A program made the position numbers and the translations under genes. DNA of 64,000 bases, from NCBI RefSeq assembly GCF_024137865.1, contig NZ_CP099960.1:1302001-1366000 (forward strand). The letters are read 5' to 3'. The notes beneath the pieces were generated by a model. That model was given only the letters and a program-made list of their open reading frames with translations, ran no database searches and had not been told where the DNA came from. This DNA comes from Moraxella sp. FZFQ2102 (GTDB lineage Bacteria > Pseudomonadota > Gammaproteobacteria > Pseudomonadales > Moraxellaceae). Of this stretch, positions 18,527-27,048 are shown in pieces; positions within the stretch are counted from its first letter, which is position 1, and the number at the start of each line of letters is the position of its first letter.

Positions 18527-19516
18527 ATGAATACCGCTGCATCAATCAATCCTTGGCAAAAAGCCATCGGCATCAATGCAATCAGCCTAGTGCTGATGGC
18601 GGTGCTGATTTTGGTGAGTCTATCGGTGGGTGTGGCAGAGTTTAGTTGGCAAAGTCTTATATCAGGTCAAGTCAGCCAAGATGCCCAAATCCTAATCCAA
18701 AGCCGTATCCCCCGTACGCTTGCCATCATCTTGACTGGTGCAGGTATGGCGATCAGTGGCATGATGATGCAGGTGGTGCTCAAAAACCGCTTTGTCGAGC
18801 CATCGATGGTGGGTGCTACCCAAAGTGCGGCACTGGGTATGCTCATCACGGCTCTCATGCTCCCATCAGCACCCATCATCGCCAAAATCAGCATCGCCAC
18901 CGTCTGTGCGATGGTGGGCATGATGATATTTATGAAACTGATTAAGCGGCTACCAGCGACGGATTATCTGATGATTCCGCTGGTGGGGATTGTCTTTAGT
19001 GGCATCATCGATGCGATGAGTACATTTATTGCTTATCAAACTGAGATGGTGCAGATGCTTGGTGTGTGGCGATTTGGCGATTTTTCCAGTATTTTGGCGG
19101 GTCGCTATGAGCTGTTATGGCTGGTTGGCGGTGTGTCGCTGATGGCTTATATTTTGGCTGATAAGCTGACCATCATTGGGCTGGGTGATCATATCGCCAC
19201 AAACTTGGGTGTCAACCGTGACGCGGTACTTCGGCTGTCGGTTGTGATGGTCGCCTTGGTCAGCTCGGTGGTGGTGGCGACGGTTGGCATGATTCCTTTT
19301 GTAGAGCTTGTGGTGCCAAACATCATCAGCCGTTTGATGGGCGATCGGCTCAGACTCACTCTGCCTGCGGTGGCACTGCTTGGCGCATCCGCGGTGCTAT
19401 TGTGCGACATCATCGGGCGATTGATGATTTATCCGTTTGAGATCCCGGTCACGGTGGTCTTTGGGGTGCTGGGTGCGGCGGTATTTTTATATTTATTATT
19501 AAAAAATCCCAAATAA
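18527..19516 (+). CDS. Iron-siderophore ABC transporter permease (FecCD family, first)
   Basis: 329 residues and about nine transmembrane segments. The family signature SRIPRTLAIILTGAGMAISG is near residues 57-76. The ATPase-coupling region includes LGDHIATNLGVN, and the C-terminal VGMIPFVELVVPNIISRLMG is typical of FecCD permeases. It is most like the FatD/YclN/CeuB half. The start at 18527 lies 69 nt after the binding-protein stop. Confidence 0.93.
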   Translation: MNTAASINPWQKAIGINAISLVLMAVLILVSLSVGVAEFSWQSLISGQVSQDAQILIQSRIPRTLAIILTGAGMAISGMMMQVVLKNRFVEPSMVGATQSAALGMLITALMLPSAPIIAKISIATVCAMVGMMIFMKLIKRLPATDYLMIPLVGIVFSGIIDAMSTFIAYQTEMVQMLGVWRFGDFSSILAGRYELLWLVGGVSLMAYILADKLTIIGLGDHIATNLGVNRDAVLRLSVVMVALVSSVVVATVGMIPFVELVVPNIISRLMGDRLRLTLPAVALLGASAVLLCDIIGRLMIYPFEIPVTVVFGVLGAAVFLYLLLKNPK

Positions 19517-19600
19517 CTCTCTATCACCTTCCATAACACTCACTAAGATTTTGCCAATTTTTTTAGGCTTTTTAACGATTAACAATTAACCTGATTCATC

Positions 19601-20596
19601 ATGCCTGCTCTTCAAATTTTTGCCCGTCCCGTTTCTCTGATCAAAAAGAGGCCGCTGACCGTGATGGCGATATTGCTTGTCATCGCCATCTTGCTGTTTA
19701 TGAGTGTCAATGTCACAGGCAACTGGTCATTTATCCTAAGCTTGCGTGGCAAAAAACTGTTGGCATTGATGACTGTTGGTTTTGCCATTGGCACATCGAC
19801 GCTACTGTTTCAGACCTTGACGCACAATCCGATTTTGACGCCAGCACTGCTGGGCTTTGATAGCTTATATGTGCTGATCAAGAGTCTGATGGTGTTCTTT
19901 TTGGGTGCAGTGGGGATGGCATCGATACCGACTTTGGGCAAGTTTGGCTTTGAAGTCATCATCATGCTTGGCTTGTCACTGGTGATGTTTCGCACGCTGT
20001 TTGGGCGGCATAGTCAGGATTTGACACGGCTGATTTTGGTGGGCGTGGTCTTTGGGCTGTTGTTTCGCAGTCTGTCATTTTTGGTGGCACGAATGATTGA
20101 CCCAGAAGAATTTGTGACCATCCAATCGGTGAGTTATGCAGGGTTTAACACCATCAATATCCAAGTGCTCAGTGTCGGCATGGTACTGTGTGCCATCTGT
20201 GCACTGCTGATGTATCGGATGCGTCACAAGCTTGATATTCTGCTTCTTGGGCGACTGCCTGCAATCAATCTGGGCATCAATTATACGCGTCTGACGCTGG
20301 GCGTGCTTGCGATGATTGCACTGCTTGTTGCGGTATCGACGGCGATGGTGGGGCCGGTGACTTTTTTTGGGCTGCTGGTCTGCGCCTTGACCAATGCCAT
20401 CAGCCCATCGATGCATCATGGCAAGCGATTGCTACTGGTTAGCCTAATCGCCATGCTGTGCTTGGTGGCAGGGCAGATGATTTTTGAGCATCTGCTCAAG
20501 ATGGCAGGCGTGCTTGAGGTGGTGATTGAGCTGGTGGGCGGTTTGGCATTTTTGTGGATTATTTTTCATCAATATCAAAAGCAGGCAACACGATGA
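19601..20596 (+). CDS. Iron-siderophore ABC transporter permease (FecCD family, second)
   Basis: 331 residues with multiple membrane segments; FatC/YclO/CeuC-like. Recognisable elements are FILSLRGKKLLALMTVGFAI (the permuted 'LRLPR' region), TLTHNPILTPALLGFDSLYV, LLGRLPAINLGIN and VGPVTFFGLLVCALTNAISP. It pairs with the first permease to make the channel. The stop (20594-20596) overlaps the ATPase start at 20593 in an ATGA overlap, indicating translational coupling. The 84-nt gap to the first permease is AT-rich without a clear promoter. Confidence 0.92.
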   Translation: MPALQIFARPVSLIKKRPLTVMAILLVIAILLFMSVNVTGNWSFILSLRGKKLLALMTVGFAIGTSTLLFQTLTHNPILTPALLGFDSLYVLIKSLMVFFLGAVGMASIPTLGKFGFEVIIMLGLSLVMFRTLFGRHSQDLTRLILVGVVFGLLFRSLSFLVARMIDPEEFVTIQSVSYAGFNTINIQVLSVGMVLCAICALLMYRMRHKLDILLLGRLPAINLGINYTRLTLGVLAMIALLVAVSTAMVGPVTFFGLLVCALTNAISPSMHHGKRLLLVSLIAMLCLVAGQMIFEHLLKMAGVLEVVIELVGGLAFLWIIFHQYQKQATR

Positions 20597-21351
20597 TACA
20601 GGTTCAAGGTGTCGGATTTCGACTGGATAATGGCACGCAGATTTTGGATGATGTCAATCTGTCCTTACAGACAGGGCAAGTGGTGGCATTGATTGGCCCA
20701 AATGGTGCAGGCAAATCGACGCTGTTCAATCTGATGGCGCGCATCCTGCCGCTACAGTCAGGCAAGGTGAGCTTCGGTGGCTATGATGTGGCGACGACAG
20801 ATGGCCGAAAGCTTGCCTGTACGCTTGCCATGCTGACCCAAGAAAATCATGTCCAAGGCAGGCTTCGGGTGCGAGAGCTACTGATGTTTGGGCGTTATCC
20901 GCATCATCAAGGCACACCAACGCCAGAGGATGTGCAGCGTGTCGAAGCGGTGTTGGCAGAGTTTGAGCTGACAGCACTGTCCGAGCGGTTCTTGTCCGAT
21001 TTATCCGGTGGTCAGCGTCAGCGAGTGCTGATCGCCATGGTGGTATGCCAAGATACACCGTATCTGCTGCTTGATGAGCCATTGAATAATCTGGATATGT
21101 ATCATGCAGGGCGACTGATGCGAAAACTGCGAGTGCTTGCCAAAGCGGGCAAAACCATCGTCATCGTCCTACATGACATCAACCAAGCGGCACAGTTTGC
21201 CGATACGGTGGTGATGATGAAATCGGGACAAATCATCGCCATAGGCAAACCCATCGATGTGCTGACTGCAAGCACAATGAAGCAGCTGTATCAAGTCGAT
21301 GTCACTGTGCTATATCACGATGATAAGCCGGTGATTGTTGATGCGGTGTAG
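20593..21351 (+). CDS. Iron-siderophore ABC transporter ATP-binding protein
   Basis: 252 residues. Walker A is GPNGAGKST (about residues 34-42), the Q-loop is MLTQENHVQ, the ABC signature is LSGGQRQRV, Walker B is YLLLDEP, and the H-loop is IVLHDINQA. It belongs to the FepC/FecE/YclP group. It powers uptake through the two FecCD permeases and its start overlaps the second permease stop. Confidence 0.95.
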   Translation: MIQVQGVGFRLDNGTQILDDVNLSLQTGQVVALIGPNGAGKSTLFNLMARILPLQSGKVSFGGYDVATTDGRKLACTLAMLTQENHVQGRLRVRELLMFGRYPHHQGTPTPEDVQRVEAVLAEFELTALSERFLSDLSGGQRQRVLIAMVVCQDTPYLLLDEPLNNLDMYHAGRLMRKLRVLAKAGKTIVIVLHDINQAAQFADTVVMMKSGQIIAIGKPIDVLTASTMKQLYQVDVTVLYHDDKPVIVDAV

Positions 21352-21415
21352 GGTTGGCTTTATAACAAATGGTTTGCTTTTATTAACCACCCATAATTTA
21401 TTCTGACAAAAACAC

Positions 21416-21460
21416 TAGACAATTTTACGAATAATAATTATAATGATAACCAATCTCATT
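21416..21460 (+). promoter_or_regulatory. Fur-controlled promoter of the TonB-dependent receptor gene
   Basis: TAGACA (21416-21421), a 17-nt spacer and a perfect TATAAT (21439-21444). A classic 19-bp Fur box, AATGATAACCAATCTCATT (21442-21460), overlaps the -10 and the expected start point near 21451, so iron-loaded Fur would block the polymerase. Confidence 0.85.
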
Positions 21461-21480
21461 AACAGCCATAATCGGAAAAG

Positions 21481-21513
21481 AAGTCCGTTCATCATTGAGC
21501 GGGCTTTTTTGTT
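21481..21513 (+). terminator. Intrinsic terminator hairpin in the leader of the receptor gene
   Basis: AAGTCCGTTCA-TCAT-TGAGCGGGCTT (11 bp with two G-U pairs) followed by T6. It lies 37-70 nt downstream of the predicted Fur-controlled promoter and 24 nt before the receptor ATG. It may end the upstream permease-ATPase transcript, attenuate receptor expression, or define a short Fur-controlled RNA. Confidence 0.7.
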
Positions 21514-21536
21514 GGATTTATCTTAGGAAAAAGTCT

Positions 21537-23729
21537 ATGAAATCTGCATTTCGTCCTACCTTGATGCCTTCTACTTTGTCATTGGCGGTACTGACCGCAC
21601 TGTTTGCACCATCTGCCATGGCAGAGACGACAGATCAGACGCCAAGTGTCGTCCTAGAAGGCGAGACCATCACCATCAAGCGTGACCAAAGTAAGCTCAA
21701 AGAGTCTGCCCAAAAAGTGCTGATCATTGATCGCCAAGCCATCGATGACCAACTGCTACTGAGCGATGATACCTCCGAAGCACTGTCGAAGCTGATTCCT
21801 GGCTATGCGCCAGCGAGTGAGAAGCTGGGCACGGTGGGCGAGAGCTTCCGTGGTCGTGATGTGCTGTTTATGATTGATGGCGTGCCGCAGTCCAATCCAC
21901 TGCGTGATGGCAGTCGTGAAAGCCGTACCATTGATTTAGCGATGGTGGAGCGTATCGAAGTGGTCTATGGGGCATCTGCCGAACAAGGTCTGGGTGCGAC
22001 AGGCGGTATTATTAATTTTATCACCAAAACCAACCGCAAAGATGGCATTGCTCAGCAGGTCGCCATCACCGCCAGCAGCGATAATCACTTTAATTCTGAT
22101 GGCTTGGGCGGTAGCGTGCGTTATCAAGCAAGTTTTGGCGGTGAGAAGACAGATGCCTTATTTGCTGTCAAATATGCCAAAGAAGGTATGTATTACCAAG
22201 CTGATAACCGCATGACAGGCATCTATGGCAACCAAGGCGATGTCCAAGGTTCGCAAAGCTACGATGTATTCGCCAAAGCAGGGTATCAGATCGATGCGGA
22301 TAAACGAGTCGGCGCATCGGTGAATTATTATCACCTAGATTCTGATGCGACCCTTGATTATGAAAATGTGGCAGGCAATCGTGCTACTGGCTTGACCGAT
22401 ACCGCTGTCAAATACACAGGTACGGCATATCGTGGCAAGACGCCTTATAATGACGCTTTGACGGTAAATGCCACTTATAGCGATGACGACTTCTTTGGCA
22501 CTCGTCTGTCAGCACAAGCGTTTTATAACGACTTTACCGCGCGTTATGGGGCGAATAATGCCAATAACTACCAAGACATCAGCATCGCCCCGAATGGCAC
22601 GCTTCTTGACCAATCACAAAACGAATCGACCAAAATCGGTGCAAAACTGACGCTCAACAAAGACGACCTATGGCAAGACCGTGTCTCTGTGACGGCAGGC
22701 GTGGATGCGCTACAAGATGAAACCGAACAAAAACTGATCCTAACCAATCGCAGCTGGGCACCGTTGATGCAGTATCGCAGTGTCGCACCGTTTGCACAGG
22801 CGCGCGTGCGTTTGGCTGACCGTCTCAATCTCAGTGCTGGTGTGCGTTATGAGCATGGCGAGCTTAAGGTAGATGATTTTGAGACTGTTGCAGGCTATAC
22901 ACGTGCAGCTAGCTTCGGTAGCCGTCGTTGGACGCAGACACCAGTTGAGGGCGGTACGGTGAAGTTCGATGAAGTCTTGCCAAGTGTCGGCTTGGTCTAT
23001 GACGTCAATGACAGTACGCAAGTGTTTGCCAACTATGCCAAAGGTCTGGGTATGCCAGATGTCGGCGGTACATTGCGTGCCATCACCGCTCTAGACCAAA
23101 GTGTGTCAAGCATCAATCTTGAGCCGATTGTCACTGATAATACCGAAGTGGGCGTGCGTTATACTGGCGATAAGCTGTCAGCGGATTTGAGCGTATTCCA
23201 GTCCAAATCAGATCTTGGCTCGACGCTTGAATATGATGCGACAGTCGAAGGCTATCGTGCGGCACGCCAAGCCACCGACATCAAGGGTGCTGAAGTGGCA
23301 CTGCGTTACCAAGCGACCGACAATGCCCAATTCACCGCAAGCTATGCACACACCCAAGGCGAATACGATGCCAATGGTGATGGTGTGATGGTGGATATGC
23401 CAGCACGCAACATCAGCCCTGATAAGCTATCTGTCGGCGTGAACTATCGCTTTGGAGATAGCGACAAGCGATTTGGTATGACAGCGACGCATCTGTTCTC
23501 TCGTGATTATCCTGCTGTCAATAATGCCGAATCCAAAGCCGATGCTTATACCTTGGTGGATATGACTTATAAACAGCCACTGGGCAAAGGCGTGGTCGGA
23601 TTGGGCATCAATAATCTGCTGAACGAAGAGTATGATGTCTTCTTGACAGATGCCGTGTTGCCGACTTCTGATCGTTATACTGGTGGTCGTGGCCGCAACT
23701 ACAATGTGAGCTATACCATTGATTTTTAA
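21537..23729 (+). CDS. TonB-dependent outer-membrane siderophore receptor (IutA-like)
   Basis: 730 residues. The signal peptide is about residues 1-29 (ending PSAMA). A TonB-box-like ETITI follows near residue 43. The plug domain has SKLIPGYAPASEKLG, ESFRGRDVLFMIDGVP, RIEVVYGASAEQGLGATGG and IINFITKT; the 22-strand barrel ends NVSYTIDF with a terminal Phe. The plug and the ANYAKGLGMPDVG segment resemble the aerobactin receptor IutA more than FepA, but the ligand is not certain. It takes up ferric siderophore for the upstream ABC system. No siderophore synthesis genes are nearby, so the ligand may be a xenosiderophore. Confidence 0.92.
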   Translation: MKSAFRPTLMPSTLSLAVLTALFAPSAMAETTDQTPSVVLEGETITIKRDQSKLKESAQKVLIIDRQAIDDQLLLSDDTSEALSKLIPGYAPASEKLGTVGESFRGRDVLFMIDGVPQSNPLRDGSRESRTIDLAMVERIEVVYGASAEQGLGATGGIINFITKTNRKDGIAQQVAITASSDNHFNSDGLGGSVRYQASFGGEKTDALFAVKYAKEGMYYQADNRMTGIYGNQGDVQGSQSYDVFAKAGYQIDADKRVGASVNYYHLDSDATLDYENVAGNRATGLTDTAVKYTGTAYRGKTPYNDALTVNATYSDDDFFGTRLSAQAFYNDFTARYGANNANNYQDISIAPNGTLLDQSQNESTKIGAKLTLNKDDLWQDRVSVTAGVDALQDETEQKLILTNRSWAPLMQYRSVAPFAQARVRLADRLNLSAGVRYEHGELKVDDFETVAGYTRAASFGSRRWTQTPVEGGTVKFDEVLPSVGLVYDVNDSTQVFANYAKGLGMPDVGGTLRAITALDQSVSSINLEPIVTDNTEVGVRYTGDKLSADLSVFQSKSDLGSTLEYDATVEGYRAARQATDIKGAEVALRYQATDNAQFTASYAHTQGEYDANGDGVMVDMPARNISPDKLSVGVNYRFGDSDKRFGMTATHLFSRDYPAVNNAESKADAYTLVDMTYKQPLGKGVVGLGINNLLNEEYDVFLTDAVLPTSDRYTGGRGRNYNVSYTIDF

Positions 23730-23743
23730 TTAGAAAATTTATA

Positions 23744-23776
23744 AACCGTTTGTGGGTAACTACAAACGGTTTTTGT
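23744..23776 (+). terminator. Terminator after the TonB-dependent receptor gene
   Basis: AAACCGTTTGTGG / CTACAAACGGTTT stem with a TTTTT tail, starting 14 nt after the stop. Confidence 0.9.
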
Positions 23777-23827
23777 CTTTTTCTATGTGCAACTGTGTTG
23801 TTGTGATTAATTAATAAGCGGTAATTT

Positions 23828-25645
23828 ATGGATTGGCAAAGTGAACTGACTGGCTCAGCCATGTGGTTTGTGCAGACATTGACTTGGGTGACGGCAGTGT
23901 TTGCGGTGGCGTTTTTTATCTTGACACGCTACACGGATACAGGGCGTAAGTTTTGGCATATTACTAAGCCATGCTTAACAAATACCAGCATCATCAAGAC
24001 AGTGCTGATGGTCGTGGTGCTCATCGCTTTTGTGCTGATCGAAGTGCGTATCAGTGTGCTGAATACCTTTTTTTATAATGGACTTTATACATCACTACAA
24101 GAGATGAAGCCTGATGCGTTTTGGTTTTTTGCATTGATTAACGCCAGTCTGGTCGGCATCAAGGTCATCCAAGAGATCATTGATGTGCTGATTGGGCAAG
24201 TGTTTGAGATTCGCTGGCTCGAAAAATTAAACACCGTGTTATTGAATCGCTGGCTGGATAATCAAAACTACTACCGCCTAAGTCGCCCAGATAATGCCAA
24301 GCCTGATAACATTGATCAGCGTATCGAGCAAGATGCGACCGCCTTTATCACCGATACGCTTGAGATGGTGCGTGGGGTGCTAAACGCCATCTTATCATCG
24401 ATTGAGTTCACCATTATCTTGTGGGGCTTGTCGGGAGTGCTGGTGCTGGCTGGCATTGAGATTCCAAAGGGCGTGGTGTTTTTGGTGTATGGATTTATCA
24501 TTACTGCTACCGTCATTTCGGTATGGATTGGGCGACCACTGATTCGCCTGAATTTTGAAAAAGAGCACCGCCATGGCGACTATCGCTATGCACTGGTGCG
24601 AGTGCGTGACCATGCTGAGAGCATTGCATTTTATCAAGGTGAAAAACAAGAAAAGCTCAGCTTGAGTGCTTATTTTCGTGCCATCATTGATAATCGCTGG
24701 GCGATTGTCCGTCGTTCGCTGGGTTTGGGCGGCTTTAATACCGGGGTGACGCAGTTTGCGATGCTGTTGCCGATTATGCTGCAAGCACCGAGATTTTTTG
24801 CAGGGCAAATCAAGCTTGGTGATGTGCATCAGACGGTGCAGTCGTTCAACCGCTTGATGCGTGCTTTGTCATTTTTCCGTTTGTTTTATGAAGATTTTAC
24901 CTTGTATCAAGCGCGAGTCAATCGTCTGTACGGATTTTTACATTCTTTAGATAAAATTGATAAAAAAACCAATACCGCTGAGTCAGTCAGCACCGATCTG
25001 TCTGCCCAGTCGCCATCAGAAGCAAAGCTTGCCTTGCAGCAATTTGGACTGATGAATAAACAAGGTCATCTGCTGTTTTCGCCTGTGGATGCGGTGCTCA
25101 ATCGTGGTGATCGCCTATTAATCCAAGGCGAATCAGGTGTGGGCAAAACCAGTCTCTTGCGAGCGATGGCGGGGATTTATCCACTGCCGACAGTGGGTGC
25201 GATGCACATTGCCATGTCGCAAAAACTGCATTTCACACCCCAAAAAAGCTACATTCCCCAAGGTAGCCTGCGTGATGTCGTCACTTATCCTGCGATGGTG
25301 GTAGATGATGAGAGCATCGCCAAGTGGCTGAGTGTCGTGGGACTCAAACAGCTTGCCAAACGCCTAGATGACATCGAAGACTGGCAGGCGTATCTGTCCC
25401 CAGGGCAAGCACAGCGAATTGGCTTTGTGCGGATTTTGTTGGCACGTCCTGATGTGATATTTCTTGATGAAGCGACATCAGCGCTTGATGAAGCCAATGA
25501 GAAGCTGATGTACACGCTACTTGCGACGCACTTGCCTGATAGTGTGGTCGTGAGTATCGGTCATCGCAGCAGCTTGCATGAGTTTCATCATAAGACCATA
25601 CAAGTAACAAGAGCGGTACACAGTAATGCTTATGATGGGCTATAA
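23828..25645 (+). CDS. ABC transporter with fused membrane and ATPase domains (SbmA/BacA-YddA family)
   Basis: 605 residues. The N-terminal half has about six membrane helices with the SbmA/BacA-type region (RISVLNTFFYNGLYTSLQEM, FEIRWLEKLNTVLLNRWLDN, NIDQRIEQDATAF). The C-terminal half is an ABC ATPase: Walker A GESGVGKTS, signature LSPGQAQRI, Walker B VIFLDEATSALDE and H-loop SIGHRS. Relatives include E. coli YddA and mycobacterial Rv1819c, which move peptides or cobalamin-like compounds. Its place directly after the receptor suggests a role in handling siderophore or another imported compound. The start at 23828 is consistent with the conserved N-terminus. Confidence 0.88.
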   Translation: MDWQSELTGSAMWFVQTLTWVTAVFAVAFFILTRYTDTGRKFWHITKPCLTNTSIIKTVLMVVVLIAFVLIEVRISVLNTFFYNGLYTSLQEMKPDAFWFFALINASLVGIKVIQEIIDVLIGQVFEIRWLEKLNTVLLNRWLDNQNYYRLSRPDNAKPDNIDQRIEQDATAFITDTLEMVRGVLNAILSSIEFTIILWGLSGVLVLAGIEIPKGVVFLVYGFIITATVISVWIGRPLIRLNFEKEHRHGDYRYALVRVRDHAESIAFYQGEKQEKLSLSAYFRAIIDNRWAIVRRSLGLGGFNTGVTQFAMLLPIMLQAPRFFAGQIKLGDVHQTVQSFNRLMRALSFFRLFYEDFTLYQARVNRLYGFLHSLDKIDKKTNTAESVSTDLSAQSPSEAKLALQQFGLMNKQGHLLFSPVDAVLNRGDRLLIQGESGVGKTSLLRAMAGIYPLPTVGAMHIAMSQKLHFTPQKSYIPQGSLRDVVTYPAMVVDDESIAKWLSVVGLKQLAKRLDDIEDWQAYLSPGQAQRIGFVRILLARPDVIFLDEATSALDEANEKLMYTLLATHLPDSVVVSIGHRSSLHEFHHKTIQVTRAVHSNAYDGL

Positions 25646-25665
25646 TGGATGCTTTGGAGAATTTT

Positions 25666-25986
25666 ATGACTGATTTTAAACAAATTATCGAACGCCCGAT
25701 GGCAATCCGTGCCAAATATCATGCGCTAGAAGACAAGCACCATGGTTCACGCTGGACGGTCGAAGAAGATGCTTTGGCATTTTTGACCGATGCAGGCTTG
25801 GTGGGTCGCTTGACGATGGCACATGAGGGGCGTTGGACGAAGTCAGATAGCGATGTGGATAGCGAGCTTGCTCATAAACTTGCCGAAAATATTTGGTGGC
25901 AAATCGTACTTGCCGAGCGTATGGGCATTGATATTCATGGTGAGATGGAAGCATTTTTGGCAAATCTAGAGCGTCGATTATCGTAA
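25666..25986 (+). CDS. Small MazG-like helical protein
   Basis: 106 residues, mostly alpha-helical. The segment AHKLAENIWWQIVLAERMGIDIHGEMEAFLANLERRL resembles the helix pair of MazG-like/all-alpha NTP pyrophosphohydrolases (E..DIL.....A...GID). The metal-binding ExxE/D motif is not convincing, so activity is uncertain. The start at 25666 is preceded by GGAGA. An alternative start at 25645 overlaps the ABC transporter stop. Either way the gene is likely co-transcribed with the transporter. Confidence 0.6.
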   Translation: MTDFKQIIERPMAIRAKYHALEDKHHGSRWTVEEDALAFLTDAGLVGRLTMAHEGRWTKSDSDVDSELAHKLAENIWWQIVLAERMGIDIHGEMEAFLANLERRLS

Positions 25987-25995
25987 CTCACAGTC

Positions 25996-26028
25996 AAAGC
26001 CGACCTGTATCACTGGGTTGGCTTTTTT
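25996..26028 (+). terminator. Terminator after the MazG-like gene, overlapping the dusC 3' end
   Basis: AAGCCGACC / GGGTTGGCTT stem with T6. The hairpin overlaps the last codons of the convergent dusC. Confidence 0.75.
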
Positions 26029-26987
26029 ATACTCGCCAAAATCGTTTGCTCAATCTCACCCTTATCCTTGATTTTTTTGATGATATGCCACAGCGTGTCT
26101 GCTTCAACATAGCCTTTGGTGAGCATACCCAGCCATTGCTTATAGCGACCAATCAGCCCATTTTGGTTCTCTGTCTCATCCGCCAAAAACTGCAACTGAT
26201 ATTGACATAAGCTTGCCCAGTCCATACCCTTCAAGCCCGCAATGGTCGCAATCAAATCAGGACGAGTGACCGCACCACGACCAAGCATCAGATGGGGTGT
26301 GTCAGCTTCGGCGATACAGCGTTTGGCGTCATCCGCTGTCCAAATCTCGCCATTGGCGATGATGGGCATCCCAAGGGTGGTAAAAGGGGCGACCTTATCC
26401 CAATAGGCAGGGGGTTTGTAGCCGTCCACCTTGGTGCGAGCATGGATGGTCAGCCAGCTGGCATTTGCCGAGCGTACCGCATCGCCGATGTCGGTCATCA
26501 GACTCGTGTCTGTATAGCCTAGGCGGGTTTTGGCAGAGACAGGGATGTCACTTGGTACAGCTTGTCGCACAGCACTGATGATGTGGTATAGCACTTCAGG
26601 CTCTTGTAGTAGTACCGAGCCGCCTTTGTGGTTATTGACTGTCTTGGCAGGACAGCCAAAGTTTAGGTCAATCGCTGCCGCCCCAAGTCCTACCGCCGTC
26701 ACGGCACTTTGTGCCATCGTCTCAGGGTTGTTGCCCAGCAGCTGAATATGCACAGGCGTACCGCTGGCAGTCCGACCGCCATGGTATAATTCTGGGACGA
26801 ATTTATAAAACACGTGCGCAGGCAAAGGATAATGTGTGACACGGATAAACTCACTCACCGCCCAGTCATAAGGTGCACCTAGTGTACAAGCAATATCGGT
26901 CAAAATCCGTCGCATCAATGGGTCGGTAAGACCTTCCATTGGCGCAAGCAGGCGGACAGGATGGGGGAAAAAGTGGTCAAAATTCAT
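26010..26987 (-). CDS. dusC: tRNA-dihydrouridine(16) synthase
   Basis: 325 residues. It reduces U16 in the tRNA D-loop using FMN and NADPH. FMN-binding barrel motifs are LLAPMEGLTD at the N-terminus, VHIQLLGN, DLNFGCPAKTVNNHKGG with the catalytic cysteine, SAKTRLGY, LTIHARTKVDGY, and PIIANGEIW then LMLGRGA. The APMEG start, TEF-like SEFIRV and KQWL near the C-terminus fit DusC rather than DusA or DusB. It is downstream of the helicase gene on the same strand with a 61-nt gap. Confidence 0.92.
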   Translation of the reverse strand: MNFDHFFPHPVRLLAPMEGLTDPLMRRILTDIACTLGAPYDWAVSEFIRVTHYPLPAHVFYKFVPELYHGGRTASGTPVHIQLLGNNPETMAQSAVTAVGLGAAAIDLNFGCPAKTVNNHKGGSVLLQEPEVLYHIISAVRQAVPSDIPVSAKTRLGYTDTSLMTDIGDAVRSANASWLTIHARTKVDGYKPPAYWDKVAPFTTLGMPIIANGEIWTADDAKRCIAEADTPHLMLGRGAVTRPDLIATIAGLKGMDWASLCQYQLQFLADETENQNGLIGRYKQWLGMLTKGYVEADTLWHIIKKIKDKGEIEQTILASIKKPTQ

Positions 26988-27048
26988 AAACTAAAATGGC
27001 TGTGATTAAAATTCTTGGAATGGGGTTGATACAATCATTGATGGCAAA

